Positions 18,988 to 30,986 are shown, counted from the first letter of the stretch. The stretch is DNA of 64,000 nucleotides from Pseudopyrenochaeta lycopersici (GCA_003313425.1 NHZP01000014.1:868001-932000); one strand, 5' to 3'. Made by a program: numbers and translations. Notes: generated by a model from the letters alone, not told the origin.

Positions 18988-21560
18988 ATGGGCTCAGATC
19001 ATGACATCCAGGCCTACCTTCAAGGTCTAATCAAGCAGATGACGTTTGAAGAAAAAGTTCTATTACTTGCAGGCTCCTCGTTTTGGGAGACAGCTGGTAT
19101 CGAAAGACTTGGTATACCCCGTATGAAGCTTACGGATGGGCCGAACGGCGCTCGTGGCGAGAATTTCAACAATGGTGTCAAAAGCGCATGTTTCCCAGCG
19201 GGCGTTTCCCTTGCCGCTTCTTTCAACAATCAGCTTGCAAAAGAAATAGGTAAGGCACTAGCCCAAGAGACTAAAACAAAGGGCGCCCGAGTTCTGTGAG
19301 TGCATTTGCATCTACCGTCGGGTTTTTAAGGCGCTGAACTGATTTGTGTCGTTATATTAGACTCGGCCCAACTGTTTGCCCTCATCGCCATCCTATTGGT
19401 GGTCGCAACTTTGAATCCTTTTCTGAAGATCCGTTACTTGCTGGACGCCTGGCATCGGACTATATCAGGGGGGTTCAAGGCGAAGGAATTGGGGCCACAA
19501 TAAAGCACTTCGCTGCCAATGAACAAGAAAGCAACCGATCCAGCATAAATGTTCGTGTGAGCGAGCGCGCTCTTCGCGAGATTTACCTGAAACCCTTCGA
19601 AATTGCAATCAAGACCTCTCAGCCGTGGTCTATCATGACAAGCTACAATGTCGTCAATGGCACGCATGCGGACTCTAACAAGTATCTGTTGACAGATGTC
19701 CTCCGCAATCAATGGGGATATGATGGTCACGTAATGGGTGATTGGGGTGGCACTAATTCGCTAGCTGCGGCTCTCAATGCTGGCCTCGACCTCGAGATGC
19801 CCGGTCCGGCTAGTTGGCGCACCTCTGAGAACATCCAAAGAGCCCTTGACAACAGCGAACTTTCTATGGAGATGCTAGATGCGCGTGTCTTTGAGAATTT
19901 GAAGTTTCTCCAGCGAAGCGGGGCTTTTGATCATCCAACCATTCCTCCCGAGCGTGCGGAAGATCTTCCCAAACATCGAGCGCTGATCCGAAAAGCCGGT
20001 GCAGAAGGCGCAGTGCTACTGAAGAACAACAACAATACCCTTCCATTAAACAAGGAAAATATAGGCTCTATAGCCTTGATTGGCTTAGCGAAACAATGTC
20101 TTAGTCAGGGTGGCGGCTCGGCTGCAGTGAACCCGCATCATGACATTACGGCTTACGAGGCGTTTGAGGAAGCAGTTGGTAATAAGGTACAGTTAAGTTA
20201 TGCTGAAGGAGCTCACATACTGAGGAACCTTCCTCCTTGTTCTGAAGGAGTGGTTGATCTTGAAGGCAAGCCTGGTTTCTCATTCCAGTCATTCAATGAG
20301 AATGGAGAGGCTGGGCCCACAACGAACCACCCGAGCTCAAGTTTCCGGTCACGGGAGTCAACTGGTATGGCCCGCGTGGTTTTAGCGGGTACTTATACTC
20401 CGTCAGTATCCGGGAAACATTACATCAGCTTGGCAACTATCGGGAATACCAAGGTCTATATCAACGATGAACTTGTCTACAACGTTGAAGGAAAGTCAGT
20501 CGACGTTTACGCGATCTTGCTGGGAGTGGCAGTGGAAGAGCAGAAGCGGTTCGATTTTGTGGCCGGTCAGCCTTATCAGATCCGCCTGGAAGCCTCAACC
20601 GTCGTCGATCCAGACAATGAAGTGTCGTTCATGTCAAATTGTCTTGGTTTCAACTTCGGTCTTATGGAGCGGCATCTCATGGAAGCAGATCTCCTTCAAG
20701 AGGCCATCAACGTCGCCAAATCATCTGATGTGGCAGTTATATTTGTTGGAAACACTCAGGCTTGGGAGACAGAGGGATGCGATCGGGACGATATGGATCT
20801 TCCGCGCAATGGCTCTTTCAACCAGCTAATTACTGCCGTTGCAGCAGTAAATCCCAACACGGTCGTTATTAACTCCACTGGTTCTCCAATCTCTATGCCG
20901 TGGATAAATAATGTGTCAGCTATCCTACAGGCGTGGTTTCCGGGACAAGAAGCTGGATATACTATTGCCGACATCATCTTTGGTTCGGCATACCCGGGTG
21001 GAAAGTTGCCTGTCACGTTCCCCAAAAAAGTTTCCGACTCACCGGCATGGGAGAATTTCCCAGGTGATCTTAAGGCTGACCAAGTAGAATACAAGGAAGG
21101 TATCTATATCGGATATCGCCATTACGATCGCAAGCCAGAGACTGTTCTTTTCCCCTTCGGATTTGGCCTTTCCTATACAACCTTCGACGTCAACAACGTG
21201 TCAGTTTCATCAACCTCTTTCGAGAAAGGTCAAAGTTTGTTGGTCATCGCAAACATCACTAATACCGGCGCGCGCGAAGGAAGTGAGACCATTCAAGTGT
21301 ACGTTGGTCCGAGCAGCCAAGGTGCAGTCGACAGGCCATTGAAGGAGCTCAAGGGCTATGCAAAGGTTCATTTAACTCCAAGAACAAAACAGACTGTTTC
21401 TATCTCTTTAGATTATGAAAGCTTTGCTTATTTCAATGAATCAAAGGGCAAGTGGTCTGTCGACTCAGGTAAGTACATTGTTTCCGTGGGCGTCTCTAGC
21501 ACGCACATACTTGCCACGAAAGAGGTCGAAATTGCTGCATCCTTCGACTTTGATCCTTGA
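18988..21560 (+). CDS. GH3 beta-glucosidase with PA14 insert, intracellular type
   Basis: Exon 1 is 18988-19295 and exon 2 is 19361-21560; the 65-bp intron (GTGAGT...ATTAG) restores the frame RVL-LGPTVCPHRHPIGGRN. The product is about 835 residues, normal for fungal PA14-containing GH3 enzymes. The N-terminal domain shows PRMKLTDGPNGARG and the nucleophile block HVMGDWGGTNS (Asp about residue 230). A PA14-like insert lies around residues 400-540 and a fibronectin-III-like domain at the C-terminus (about 740-815). There is no signal peptide, so the enzyme probably acts on imported cellobiose or glycosides in the cytosol. An in-frame ATG at 18943 would add 15 residues; I prefer 18988 because the family normally starts shortly before the helix DIQAYLQGLIKQM. 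Stops and RIP marks are absent although it lies between two RIPed repeats. Confidence 0.9.
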
Positions 21561-22111
21561 ATGTTTAGATTGAAGTAGCCACGAAAGAAGGCAGCCCATA
21601 GATTGTTGAAATAAATACATCAGCCTTGGTGCGCTTGAGCTTCCAACTAGCTCTCGATCATACCTACATATTATTGTCAACGTACGTGATAAGCGAGCCG
21701 ATCAGGCAAGCGAGTCGATCAGCCCCTTGAGTTTCCTAGACGCAAAACTGCAGGTGTAGCTAGCGGAAGATCATTAGGCATACTTTTTACATGCCTATTA
21801 TCCTGGTACAACAGGACAATTGTATTACTAGCTTCAAGAACCAGGCTAAGGCTATCTGTAAGATAATTTAGCGCTCTTTGTGATCCTTTACAGATTTGAT
21901 CGCTTAGCTAGCTCTTATTAGCAGATTGAAAGAGGGAGGTGGCAGGTGGCAGACAATAAACTATGTCGTTATCTTAGAACGAGGCAGTGCGCAGGGTTAT
22001 TATTGAAAAAGACCCTCCTAGCAATGTCATAGGTACTCCAACCAGAGTACTGTTGGCTAGGCGATACAATCTTTCGACCTAACTATGCCAGTAGCCTGTA
22101 CGGAGCAAGCC
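21561..22111. other. Intergenic, no gene recognised
   Basis: AT-leaning sequence downstream of the beta-glucosidase. I see no coding frame, repeat or RNA signal. Confidence 0.5.
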
Positions 22112-23030
22112 AAGCACGTTTACTATAGTCTTGAAGGAAGTGCATGACCTTATTAGAGTCTACGCTGTATGCTACAGGCTTATGCTTTTACTGCTGTACA
22201 AGCACAATCTGTCTTTTCTAAAAACTTAATAAACTCAAAAGGTAATAAATATATAGTCATCCTTACCTTAAGATTCTTCTAAGCTTACTTATTTCCTACA
22301 GTTTTTCTCTTTCTATTTATAACAATGATCCAACTATAGCTCGACGTAGCGACATATCTGTTCGAATTCCTTACAAGGTGTTACCAAGGTGAGGGGGCGA
22401 CCTAATCATGAAATGATTTTAATATTTCGATTTCTTTAGTTGGTAATGGCGAATTAATGGCAAATTAAAGATCTTAGCATTTCCTTAAACAAGAGTCGGG
22501 CTGAAAGTTAGACAAGCCTCATCTATAACTACATTAATTAGCGCACCCTGCCTTTCTCATAATTAGTAGCGGCTTTAATAAGTAAGATAAGACTAGTAGA
22601 CCCTAAAGTAACAGCTACTATATTATTAAAAAGGTCTGTATCTCTAATAATATCTTAAGTAATATTTAAGTAAACGTGTAGTTAAGGATAATAAGAAATT
22701 AGAGGCACAAAAGAGTAATATTATACATATTCCCGAAATTAACAAGCATTAGACTTTAACATTACCTTAGTATTATTTTTTTAAACAAAAATTAAGGATA
22801 TGCTTTTATGTTTGTTGTTCTATGCAGTAGTTAGATCCTATAATTAGGATTAACTGCGTCGCTAAGATAGCAACCATATGCTATTGTTTTAATTCGGTAT
22901 TTAACATTTACCGTCACAACAAGTAACAATTTTTGATTTTGCATTTCCAGCTTTACTATGCAATACACACTTGCTTAAAGCCTGTTAAATCATGGCAACG
23001 GCTGGTAGTTCCAGTTGACCACCGATGCAA
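22112..23030 (-). repeat. Copy B of the FluG-like element 5' part, truncated
   Basis: It matches 15768-16750 in the same orientation over its whole length with RIP-type differences and one internal deletion near 22390-22430. It ends on the right at the same terminal hairpin (22994-23028, stem GCATCGG/CCGTTGC with one mismatch). The coding part is already cut off at 22112, so only the N-terminal third of the gene remains. Confidence 0.75.
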
Positions 23031-23365
23031 CAAAGGAATCATCAACTGAATTGATGGAAGAAAAAAAAGGGACTTTCCTACATATTTTTATTTTAAAACA
23101 TGCTCATATATTGCTTGGATTATCTAACCAGCCTAGTCAATAAGTCTAAGCAATGGGCGTAGAAGTGTCACAGCTAGTGAGACAAAGGCGTGCGTGAGCG
23201 AGATTAGCTTGGATGCACCCATATCATAAGGGTCTGCCGTTCCTCTAGAGTGGCACCCAAGTTGCAGTTATAAGATTTCGTCCGAAGATCCTTGTATTTC
23301 AAACGAGTAAACTTATAAAGAAAAACCTTCACCCCTTAAGAACATCCTTATGCAAGCAGGTATCA

Positions 23366-24001
23366 TCAGAATGGATTCTTTCCTGTTGGGTCCTTCTTGA
23401 TTCTCATCCAGTGATCCTGCCTCTCTACCCTCTCCAACCACGCTTGAACGTTTTGTTCAATTTTGAAACCAATACCCTCCGCCGCACTTGTATACGCATA
23501 GAGACTGATATCCGCAATACTGTAGCGGTCCTCGACGAACCAGTCCCTCCCAGAGCCGAGGTGCTCTTCCATAACATCAATAGCATCTTGGCCCTTCTCC
23601 TTCAATTTATACATCTCCCGTTCAGAAAGATCTTCAAAAGCCCCAGGTGCCCAATATGTCCGATACTTCCACACTGCCACATATGGCTCATGCGAATACT
23701 GCTCAAAAAACAACCATTGCAGCACCTTTGCGCGCCCAAGTCTTCCTTCCGGTAGGTATTTAGTGCCCTCCGCTAAATAGAACAAGATTGCGTTTGATTC
23801 GGCGAGTGCAGTGTTGTCATCAAGAACAAGTGTTGGTATACGCCCATTGGGATTCAGAGAGAGGAATTCTGGGGTCCTGCTTTCGGATGGTGTCGCAAGA
23901 ATATCTAGACTTGTTGTATGATAGGGTATGTTTAGGTGCGAGAGGAGAAGTTGAACTTTATAAGCGTTGCCAGAGGGAATGGTAGAATCATAAAAATGCA
24001 T
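23366..24001 (-). CDS. Glutathione S-transferase
   Basis: The product from the ATG at 24001 is 211 residues, the usual GST length. The N-terminal thioredoxin-like half opens HFYDSTIPSGNAYKVQLLL, has LNPNGRIPTLV with the conserved cis-proline, and AESNAILFYLAEG, the Glu-Ser pair that binds the gamma-glutamyl group of glutathione. The C-terminal helical half includes RDWFVEDRYSIADISLYAYT, the usual D-containing N-capping region. The frame extends upstream to 24106, but those 35 residues have no counterpart in the family, so the internal Met is the better start. A cytosolic conjugating or glutathione-dependent reductase role is expected; the substrate is unknown. It is intronless and undamaged. 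Confidence 0.88.
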   Translation of the reverse strand: MHFYDSTIPSGNAYKVQLLLSHLNIPYHTTSLDILATPSESRTPEFLSLNPNGRIPTLVLDDNTALAESNAILFYLAEGTKYLPEGRLGRAKVLQWLFFEQYSHEPYVAVWKYRTYWAPGAFEDLSEREMYKLKEKGQDAIDVMEEHLGSGRDWFVEDRYSIADISLYAYTSAAEGIGFKIEQNVQAWLERVERQDHWMRIKKDPTGKNPF

Positions 24002-24143
24002 CTCGAAAGTCGATTGATAAAATGGGTTTGTGTGGAAAAGTATGATTAAAAAATTGGACGGACCAATTGCTCCCTGGGGTCCTGTGCAAGGTTGTGGAGC
24101 GTTCAAGTATCACGGTAGGAAATGCTATCGTCCCGTGCACGCC

Positions 24144-24362
24144 CTACAATTGACGAGGCTTGGCAATCATTTTCGAGGACGAATCGTATGCTCGAATCTG
24201 TGCGGATAGGATTTGACGATCGACTCTTCGCTCAATAACCTTCACCATTCGGTCCATACCTTTTCTAATGCTAGCACCTACCGCAGGCTGTTTGCCATTG
24301 GCCAACGTCGAGAGGTTCCGCTCATGACCTGAAGCAGAGGCGGGAAGTGGTTGGGAAAACAT
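24144..24362 (-). CDS. Hypothetical 72-aa open frame
   Basis: A small basic frame lies between the GST and F-box genes (MFSQPLPASASGHERN...). There is no domain, signal peptide or recognised relative. It may be chance. Confidence 0.2.
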   Translation of the reverse strand: MFSQPLPASASGHERNLSTLANGKQPAVGASIRKGMDRMVKVIERRVDRQILSAQIRAYDSSSKMIAKPRQL

Positions 24363-25513
24363 GTCTAGTAATAATGTCTAATAACAGAGAACGCCTGATT
24401 TAATGATTTGAAGAGGCTATAAAGAGCATCCGATTTAATTCTGAAGAACAAAGTTAAAGGGTTGCTCGAGAGGGTACAGCATGCGTACTATATAGAGAAC
24501 GGCCGACAAGTCTCATGACGGTATTACGTGTACTGCTTATTGCGGTCATCGGACGAAATGTGAATTACATTGCAGTGCCCTATGGTGTTGTCCGCTGTCG
24601 TCGGAGGTGGCTGAGAAAGAGTCGTCATCTCAAGAACTACCGAATCGGATCACAGCTTGTTCGGATCCGGTCCGAAATCTCCGGTCGGCGCATCTGCGAT
24701 CATCGAGAGACTGTACGATCCATATGCTAGACAACAGGGTTAACTTCCAATGTGCGCAGCCTCATACTCCTCGTATAATCTTACATTTCAAAATTGCCAA
24801 GTGAACGCTAACCATAAGGGGTAATTTCAACTTTGTTGGGGTTCTGCGCAAGGCTGCCGGCTATAGATAGGACTCCAGATATGACGTGACATTCTGGTTT
24901 GTCGACTGTGATTCCAAGAAATTGTAAACTCGGCTGGTTTTCGCGAACGCGATGCTGTGCGAGCCCTTGTCATGTCGAGGGCCCGACCAATTGACATACC
25001 ATGTCGATCTGAGGCGTTGCGAAACGGAAAACGTTGTGTACGATTCTTATAACTTTTTGGAAACCGCCTCCTTCATGGTCCTACAAATTATGGCGTCTTT
25101 TAGACTCCACTGATGCCTCTCCTATTTGTCTCTTCTGACCACCATTACCTTCACAAGTTCCCCCATCCATATCTTCCGACTAAACCTGTGAGACCGCCAA
25201 TGTTTCCTTTTGCCCCAGTCTGGTGTTGTCTTCATGATTATTACTGTCGCAATTAGGATCAATTTTCTCAATTCCAGTAAAGCAAGCGTCGAAAAGCCGC
25301 TGTAGTACGCGACGTACTCGATTCAAGTGCTTCACTCTGCCACCTACAATCATCAATCTCCCCAAAGATACTTCATATCGAATGAAGTATGTCGTGGATC
25401 TTGTGCCGGGTCATATTCTGGCCATGACTTAGCGATGTCATTCAGCTCATAGTTGACCCATGGCCTGCGCTTTTATCAGCCGTTGCGATTACTACACGCA
25501 CTCCAACTCTCAC
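24363..25513. other. Intergenic, no gene recognised
   Basis: There are short frames only. A 23-nt hairpin at about 25368-25390 (ATACTTCAT-ATCGA-ATGAAGTAT) is the only structure noted. Confidence 0.5.
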
Positions 25514-26647
25514 TTACACAATGACTAAATCTATCTTCGCATCTTTGAGGGCCACATTTCTCCGAACTAATTCAACTGCCATGTGAATATAGGCCTTCGG
25601 GACGAACAGTGCTAACGTCACTTCTCTTAATTGCGGTAAATTCTGAAACCACTCTAGTTCTTTAAACAAGTGTACAAGGCACCGCATCTCTTCCCGGAAA
25701 TAAATTTCTTCAATAGACTTCTCTCCAGTTATTGTATCGTCAATGTATACAACGTGGCGTAGGTACACCTTTTGAAGCGTTGGTGGAAGGTTTGAAAGAT
25801 TCAGTGTGCCACTTCTATCGGAAGTAGAGTAGGGAAGGAGACAGTTGGTATCCAACCTTAATGTCTTGAGTTGCGACTGCTTCAAGGTATTGTTTGCATC
25901 GAATACCGCACTAATTACTTCATCCATACCAACATATACGCTGAGAATGCCTTCACTATGGTACCAGAATTCGAAGCCTCTCAAACTCGTTTGGAAAGCA
26001 CGGCGGAAGGCGAACACCAAATAGCGGAAAATAAAACCATCCAGCTCACAATTATTGCCTTCATTTTCGTATCCGGAGAGTTTCAGATACTCTAATTCTG
26101 GGAAAAGGTTTGCCACTTTGCGAACGTCGTCACAATCCTCCCACGGGTCGTCATTTGGCTCGGAAAATGAGATGCAAAGGACCCTGACAGAGTGGTTGGT
26201 GAAGTTCCAGTCGGTTTCATCTTCCTCTTCCAAACGTGTAGGCTTATAATTTCGCAAATAGAGCGTCGTTATTGAGGTCAGTCGTAAGAATGATGTCCAA
26301 GTGCGGGCTTCGAAAGAACCCACATTGATATCTAGGACCTGAAGATTTGGAAAGTCGGGCAAGGAGTCTATCAACCCAGATACTTGGACTGGCTCCCTAG
26401 TCAACTCTAGTTCTTGGGTGTAATTGAGCAGTGAAGGCCGCGCGTGTAGAGTTCTCAGAAGTCGCGATCGATTGCTGGGATGCAATTGGAGAGTGCGATA
26501 GAGGTGTGGCTCTGTAATGCGGTGCAGCCTATGCGATACTAAAGACATCTTCAGAAGAGTTTGACGATCAGGTTTAAGGCAACCGTCTATCATGTGCGTC
26601 AGACAAGAAACGACGTGATCGAGAAGCTCTTCCGAAAGCGATTCCAT
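25514..26647 (-). CDS. F-box-like protein with leucine-rich C-terminal region
   Basis: The product from the ATG at 26647 has 377 residues. The N-terminus reads SLSEELLDHVVSCL, then LLKMSLVSHRLHRITEPHLY, the usual fungal F-box arrangement (LP.E.L..I...L...S.V...........LY). The remainder has irregularly spaced leucine-rich segments (PNLQVLDINVGSF, LTSITTLYLRNY, ELEYLKLSGYE, LPPTLQKVYLRHV). Such proteins recruit targets to SCF ubiquitin ligases; this one's target is unknown. The frame extends 25 codons further upstream without homology, so the internal Met is preferred. It is intact and intronless, and head-to-head with a broken F-box-like gene starting about 500 bp away. Confidence 0.75.
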   Translation of the reverse strand: MESLSEELLDHVVSCLTHMIDGCLKPDRQTLLKMSLVSHRLHRITEPHLYRTLQLHPSNRSRLLRTLHARPSLLNYTQELELTREPVQVSGLIDSLPDFPNLQVLDINVGSFEARTWTSFLRLTSITTLYLRNYKPTRLEEEDETDWNFTNHSVRVLCISFSEPNDDPWEDCDDVRKVANLFPELEYLKLSGYENEGNNCELDGFIFRYLVFAFRRAFQTSLRGFEFWYHSEGILSVYVGMDEVISAVFDANNTLKQSQLKTLRLDTNCLLPYSTSDRSGTLNLSNLPPTLQKVYLRHVVYIDDTITGEKSIEEIYFREEMRCLVHLFKELEWFQNLPQLREVTLALFVPKAYIHMAVELVRRNVALKDAKIDLVIV

Positions 26648-27159
26648 GGTCCTTTTAGAACACGACCTAGCTGTAAAAGTAGTGTTATACAAGTAGACAG
26701 ATTTGTTGGACGTACGCCTCATCGCGCTTGTTCGTGTTTTAACCAGCGGCAGAAGTGGGGGAGACCATCGCTGACTAACTCTCCATTTAGCCAGAAATAG
26801 TTGTTGTGTTGATCATCTAGTGTGGCGTTGCCCTAGCCTTCGGCCATAGAACTGTTCTTACCTACACTCCCTACTGTTTGAATTTCGGAAGTCAGTTTAC
26901 AACATTTAAATATTTTCCTCTCGATTCAATTCCCTTAGCACACGAGTCATTTGTTACATGGTGCAGTATTTCTCTGCAGTCCGCAAACCCCTCATACTAG
27001 TTGGTACGCTGCATAGCTTCGGTTGTTGCACGTTACTGAATAGACTGTACTGTACAATAGCAAACTGATCACTGTCCCTGATAACGGCAAATTCCTTTAA
27101 ATATTCACATCTTGCTGGTAGCTCGGCTACAAATTGTTAGAGCACCTAGTCTCGTCACC
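26648..27159. promoter_or_regulatory. Intergenic region between divergent F-box-like genes
   Basis: It presumably holds both upstream regions. I recognise no motif. Confidence 0.35.
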
Positions 27160-28662
27160 ATGGCGTTCCCCAACAAACACGACTTGTACCCATCGCCCTT
27201 GCAGATATCCAGACGCAGGCACTGAAATAGCAGTGACATTGCCTCGACGGCGAAATTGTCCAGTCCTGTCGCCACATTCAACAATCTACCGGATGAGCTA
27301 CTTTTGGCAGGATTGAACCATCTATCGGAAACTAAGATGCAATACTTCCAGTTGCCAACACTGTAAGCCTTTCATTCACAAGCCGTCATTTTCATCGAAT
27401 GGTTGATGATAGGCTCTCTCCTACCTTTGACAGCTGTTTCTATGAGCTATATCTCTTCCTTCGAACAATGATACCCAGACCACAGCTCGCAAACTTCGTA
27501 CGACATGTTGCACTATCGTATGAATCCCGGGCTCACTGCGACCGCCAGGGATATGTCGCCACATCAAAGGATAAGGAGACAATTAAGGAGGGCATTCCAA
27601 CACTCGCCCTGTTGACCTGGAAACGTTGGGCCACCGATTGCAATACTGCTGATGTTGAGATCGAGACTTTGCATACCACGATCTTGATGCACGCGCTTAA
27701 TATCACATCCCTAATCATCCGAGACGTCACTTCATTAAGTCCTCAGGCTCTGAAGTGGATTGAGCTTATCAGATAGGCTTCTGTGAAAATACTTTTCGGA
27801 AGGACCCGATTATTCAAATGTATACGATTAACACATCGGTGCTGGCTGCTTCAACTTCAACCAGCTTACTCCTATATTTCTGTTGCAATCGTTGTGTCGA
27901 ATTCGCCTACATGAACTCGTTGCATTGGAAACCAGGCAAGGGCAAAGTGCTGCAGCACTGCGACGTCTGATCCCACAGGGCTGCAACAAAACATTATAGA
28001 TCTTCACTTGGAAATGGAATAGCCAATCTGGACATTCTGAGCGTGTTGGTAGCTTCATCACGGGGACTGAAGAACTTCAGCTACGATACAACATTAGATG
28101 TCATATCCTTTAAGCTCTATGGACATCCTGAGTTGGGCTCCGTAAGACTCTCCGAGGTTCTAGTACATCATAAGAGCCCTCTTGAAAGTCTTCAGATACA
28201 TTATTATGCCCTTTTAGAAGACCAGACACTTTTTTCTATGAATCTACATGAAGGTCTTCAATATTTTGTGAGGCTAAAGCACCTGAGCTGTCCTCTGACC
28301 GTGTTCTTCGATGCATGTTCAAATTCATCTGCGACGTTCGTCAAATCTCTACCACAATCACTACTTTGAACTCAGTGTTTCGAGACCGTACTCCAGGTAA
28401 GAATTATTTGTGCGCTTTGGAATATTTGGTAGTCAATCGGAGCACATATTTGACCCAGCTGAGAGCGATTCGGATCTTTGCGCCGCCGCCTTCTTTCTGT
28501 TTTCTCTACGATTGGAAATCTCTTATCACTTCATCTTCGAAAGCAGGCATTGATTTTGTAGTAGAGCAAGAGCAGGATGATTGGACCGAGAAATGGGAGA
28601 GCGATTCGACAGGTTCTTCGCAGTCATCACATGAGGTTGGTTTGTACAGCGATGAGAATTGA
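27160..28662 (+). pseudogene. F-box-like gene, fragmented
   Basis: A frame at 27258-27360 reads FNNLPDELLLAGLNHLSETK, a fungal F-box start, and ends at a plausible GTAAGC donor. The next frame (27399-27776) has FLRTMIPRPQLANFVRHVALSYES, typical of the segment after the F-box in these proteins, and stops at 27776. Further frames at 28043-28369 (SPLESLQIHYY, EGLQYFVRLKHLSC) and, shifted, 28400-28662 (LEYLVVNRSTYLTQLRAIRIF, then a C-terminal acidic tail) complete a typical protein. Changes of frame without convincing splice sites, including a TGA at about 28367, indicate a pseudogene or a gene with unusual splicing. Confidence 0.55.
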
Positions 28663-29143
28663 ACCAAATTACTTGGCCCAGAAATGGATGTTTCGCAGCT
28701 TTCTATCATGATAGGCCCAACAATGACCACTTGGCTACTGTGGAATGTCATTGTTATATCTATTGGAGTCATTTACCACCATATGGTCGGATATCCGATC
28801 CATGGTGAAATGCTTCACAACTAGTGTACTGTCAGATGACTCGGTTGACCGGAACCGATTAAATCCCCCTTGGGTTTTATTACATGTAAGGAGCTGCTGG
28901 TGCGCTTTGAGTAATGGTTACACTATCTGTGTCGTAAAGCTGCCCCAATCAATTCAACAGCATTCAAGTCGTTGTGAACTCTGCTACATGGCAACGTCGA
29001 GGGTTGAAAATCGTCTGACTTAGACGACAATCAGGAACGGATTTCTAGATCGAGCGTTTGTCATTGATTTAGTACGTAGTAGAGGATCTGATGCGAGGTC
29101 AAGATTCGACTGTTCAAATCCGTTTCCCCTAAAGGTAGCAGTA
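28663..29143. other. Intergenic, no gene recognised
   Basis: No coding frame of note. An 11-bp inverted repeat (GGAACGGATTT near 29033 and its imperfect complement near 29117) lies just left of the pogo element. Confidence 0.4.
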
Positions 29144-30986
29144 ACGTGTTCCACCAGTCAGCGGGTAACACCAGTCAGTGGGCCACCTCATCAACACCAA
29201 CGCGCTTGCCCACACAACAACTCAAATGGCCACGCAACGACGGCCTCTAGTAGCTCAAAAGGAGGGCCCAGTCCTTCTTGCGTCTCAGGCAATTAATTTG
29301 CAACAAATTAAAAGTGTGCGCAGGGCTGCGCACCTGTTTAGTGTCCCTCGAACAACGCTGCAACGGCGCCTCAAAGGCTATCAGCCTCAACCTACCACCA
29401 ACGCACGGAAACGTAAGCTAACGCCTACTAAGGAACAGAGCCTTGTTTAATAGATACTAGAGCTTGATTAATAAGGCTTTCCGCCTTATATTATTAACGT
29501 ACGTTAGATAAGAGACGCTCTTCTCGCTGCACGAGGCTAGCAGCCTCCTCTACCTCCTCTTAGTAAAAACTAGGTCTCTCGTTTTGTTAGGGCTTAGTTA
29601 GAGCTTTAAATAAAGTAGAACTGTAAATTCTACTTACAGCGCGTAAAATATAAGGATCCTATAAAGATAAATAGCTAGTATAGCCTTATAAGGGACACGA
29701 TTTAGACGTACAGGGTATTAGATAAGGACACGTATAACTTTAATAAGACTAGGTTTATAATAGGTATCGCCTTAACGTTAAAGGTTGTTACTAGCTCTAA
29801 TACTATTAGACGAGCAACTGTTATACAGCCTAGTAACTGTGACTAGACGATAATAATTAAGTGTGTGAGTGCTGTAGGCTTTATACTGCCTCCCTTTATT
29901 ATCCTTAAGGGTAAGGTCTACTAGGCGTTATAGTATAGTCCTAAGCTTAAGCTGCCTAGAGACTAGAGTATTAGTGTAAGTAATAATAGATAGATAACTA
30001 ACAACCTTAGCCTTACCTAGTTAAAGCATTTTAACGTCCTTACAGCCTTACGTATAATTAGAAGCTATCACCTTCTTATACTAGATAGCTACAGCAGCTA
30101 CGTAACGCCTGCGTTTAATACTTACTGCGCAGAGAGGAATATTATTACCTTCTGTATGCCTCCTTATACGTCTTATAAGCTACAGCCTCTTAATATTAGT
30201 TACTTCTTACCTCTTAAGACAGCGTACAGACAAGTAATAGACAGGCTTACGCGCTAACAGGTGCAGTTTATTAATAAGGACGAATTTCTCTATATATATC
30301 CACGTATACGTACAACTGTTTTCTTAGCCTTAAACATCCTTAGAGGCTTTTGGGCGACAGGCTTAGTCCTGTTTTGTCCTGAACGTGTCCTATCAACATT
30401 AATAGTTGTCTGTACACTGTCTCCTCCACAGACAGCAGCCACGGCTGAGGCTGTTTAGACAACAGAAACGCCTCACACTACTGATTAACTTGATCAACAG
30501 GCCCGCCTCATACGTGAGCTCCTTTAACGTTAATTACAGAGCCCCTTAAGCCGGGCCCTCGCTCAGCTCGTCAAAGGCTGTCAGCTAGCTATAAACTCAG
30601 CTATAATCTTAATAGAGGAAAACAGCAAACTTTATACCTTAAACACGCGTTTACGACGTAGGAAGGACAAACAGCAACAATATATTGCAGCTGGAGGTGC
30701 CTTACGGGTTAAGGTAGGTCGCGCGTTAGCTGTAGCTAGTGAAATAGCCTTAAACTTAAGGGTAGAGGAGGAGGCTTCTCGGCCTCGGCAACGAGCACCA
30801 CCAACCTGCACTAAATGCGGAACTTAAGGTCACAATCGGACTTCGTGTAAACAAAGATAGAGAGTAATACTACTATATTTACTAGTAAACTTACGGCGTG
30901 GTTGTCGCATTATCGTGCGTTGAGATCCGCCTGTTTTGATGAGGTGGCCCACTGACTGGTGTTGCCCACTGACTGGTGGAACACGT
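29144..30986 (+). mobile_element. Complete pogo-family transposon, RIP-inactivated
   Basis: The terminal inverted repeats are about 50 bp. They start ACGTGTTCCACCAGTCAG and contain a second copy of the CACCAGTCAG.GGG unit (ACACCAGTCAGTGGGCCACC), so each end is bipartite. The two ends differ at only about four positions. TA duplications flank at 29142-29143 and 30987-30988. The 1.84-kb length suits a single-gene pogo element. The TIRs are hardly mutated while the gene is full of stops. Confidence 0.9.
29226..30870 (+). pseudogene. pogo-type transposase (HTH_psq plus DDE_1), RIPed
   Basis: From the ATG at 29226 the first 74 codons are open and encode a psq-type helix-turn-helix (IKSVRRAAHLFSVPRTTLQR) and a basic stretch, ending at TAA. 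The same frame then continues with repeated TAG/TAA but keeps the DDE_1 order: YNFNKTRF (first catalytic Asp changed to Asn), GFILPPFIILKGK, YHLLILDSYSSY (second Asp kept, His to Tyr) and MPPYTSYKLQPLNI. The end has a Cys-rich knuckle, CTKCGT..GHNR..C. Asn for Asp and Tyr for His are G-to-A and C-to-T changes, as expected from RIP. Confidence 0.85.

Noticed and set aside
29033..29127. Possible tRNA (inverted ends plus GTTCAAATCC box)
   Set aside because: No cloverleaf could be drawn; D and anticodon arms are missing and the T stem has mismatches.
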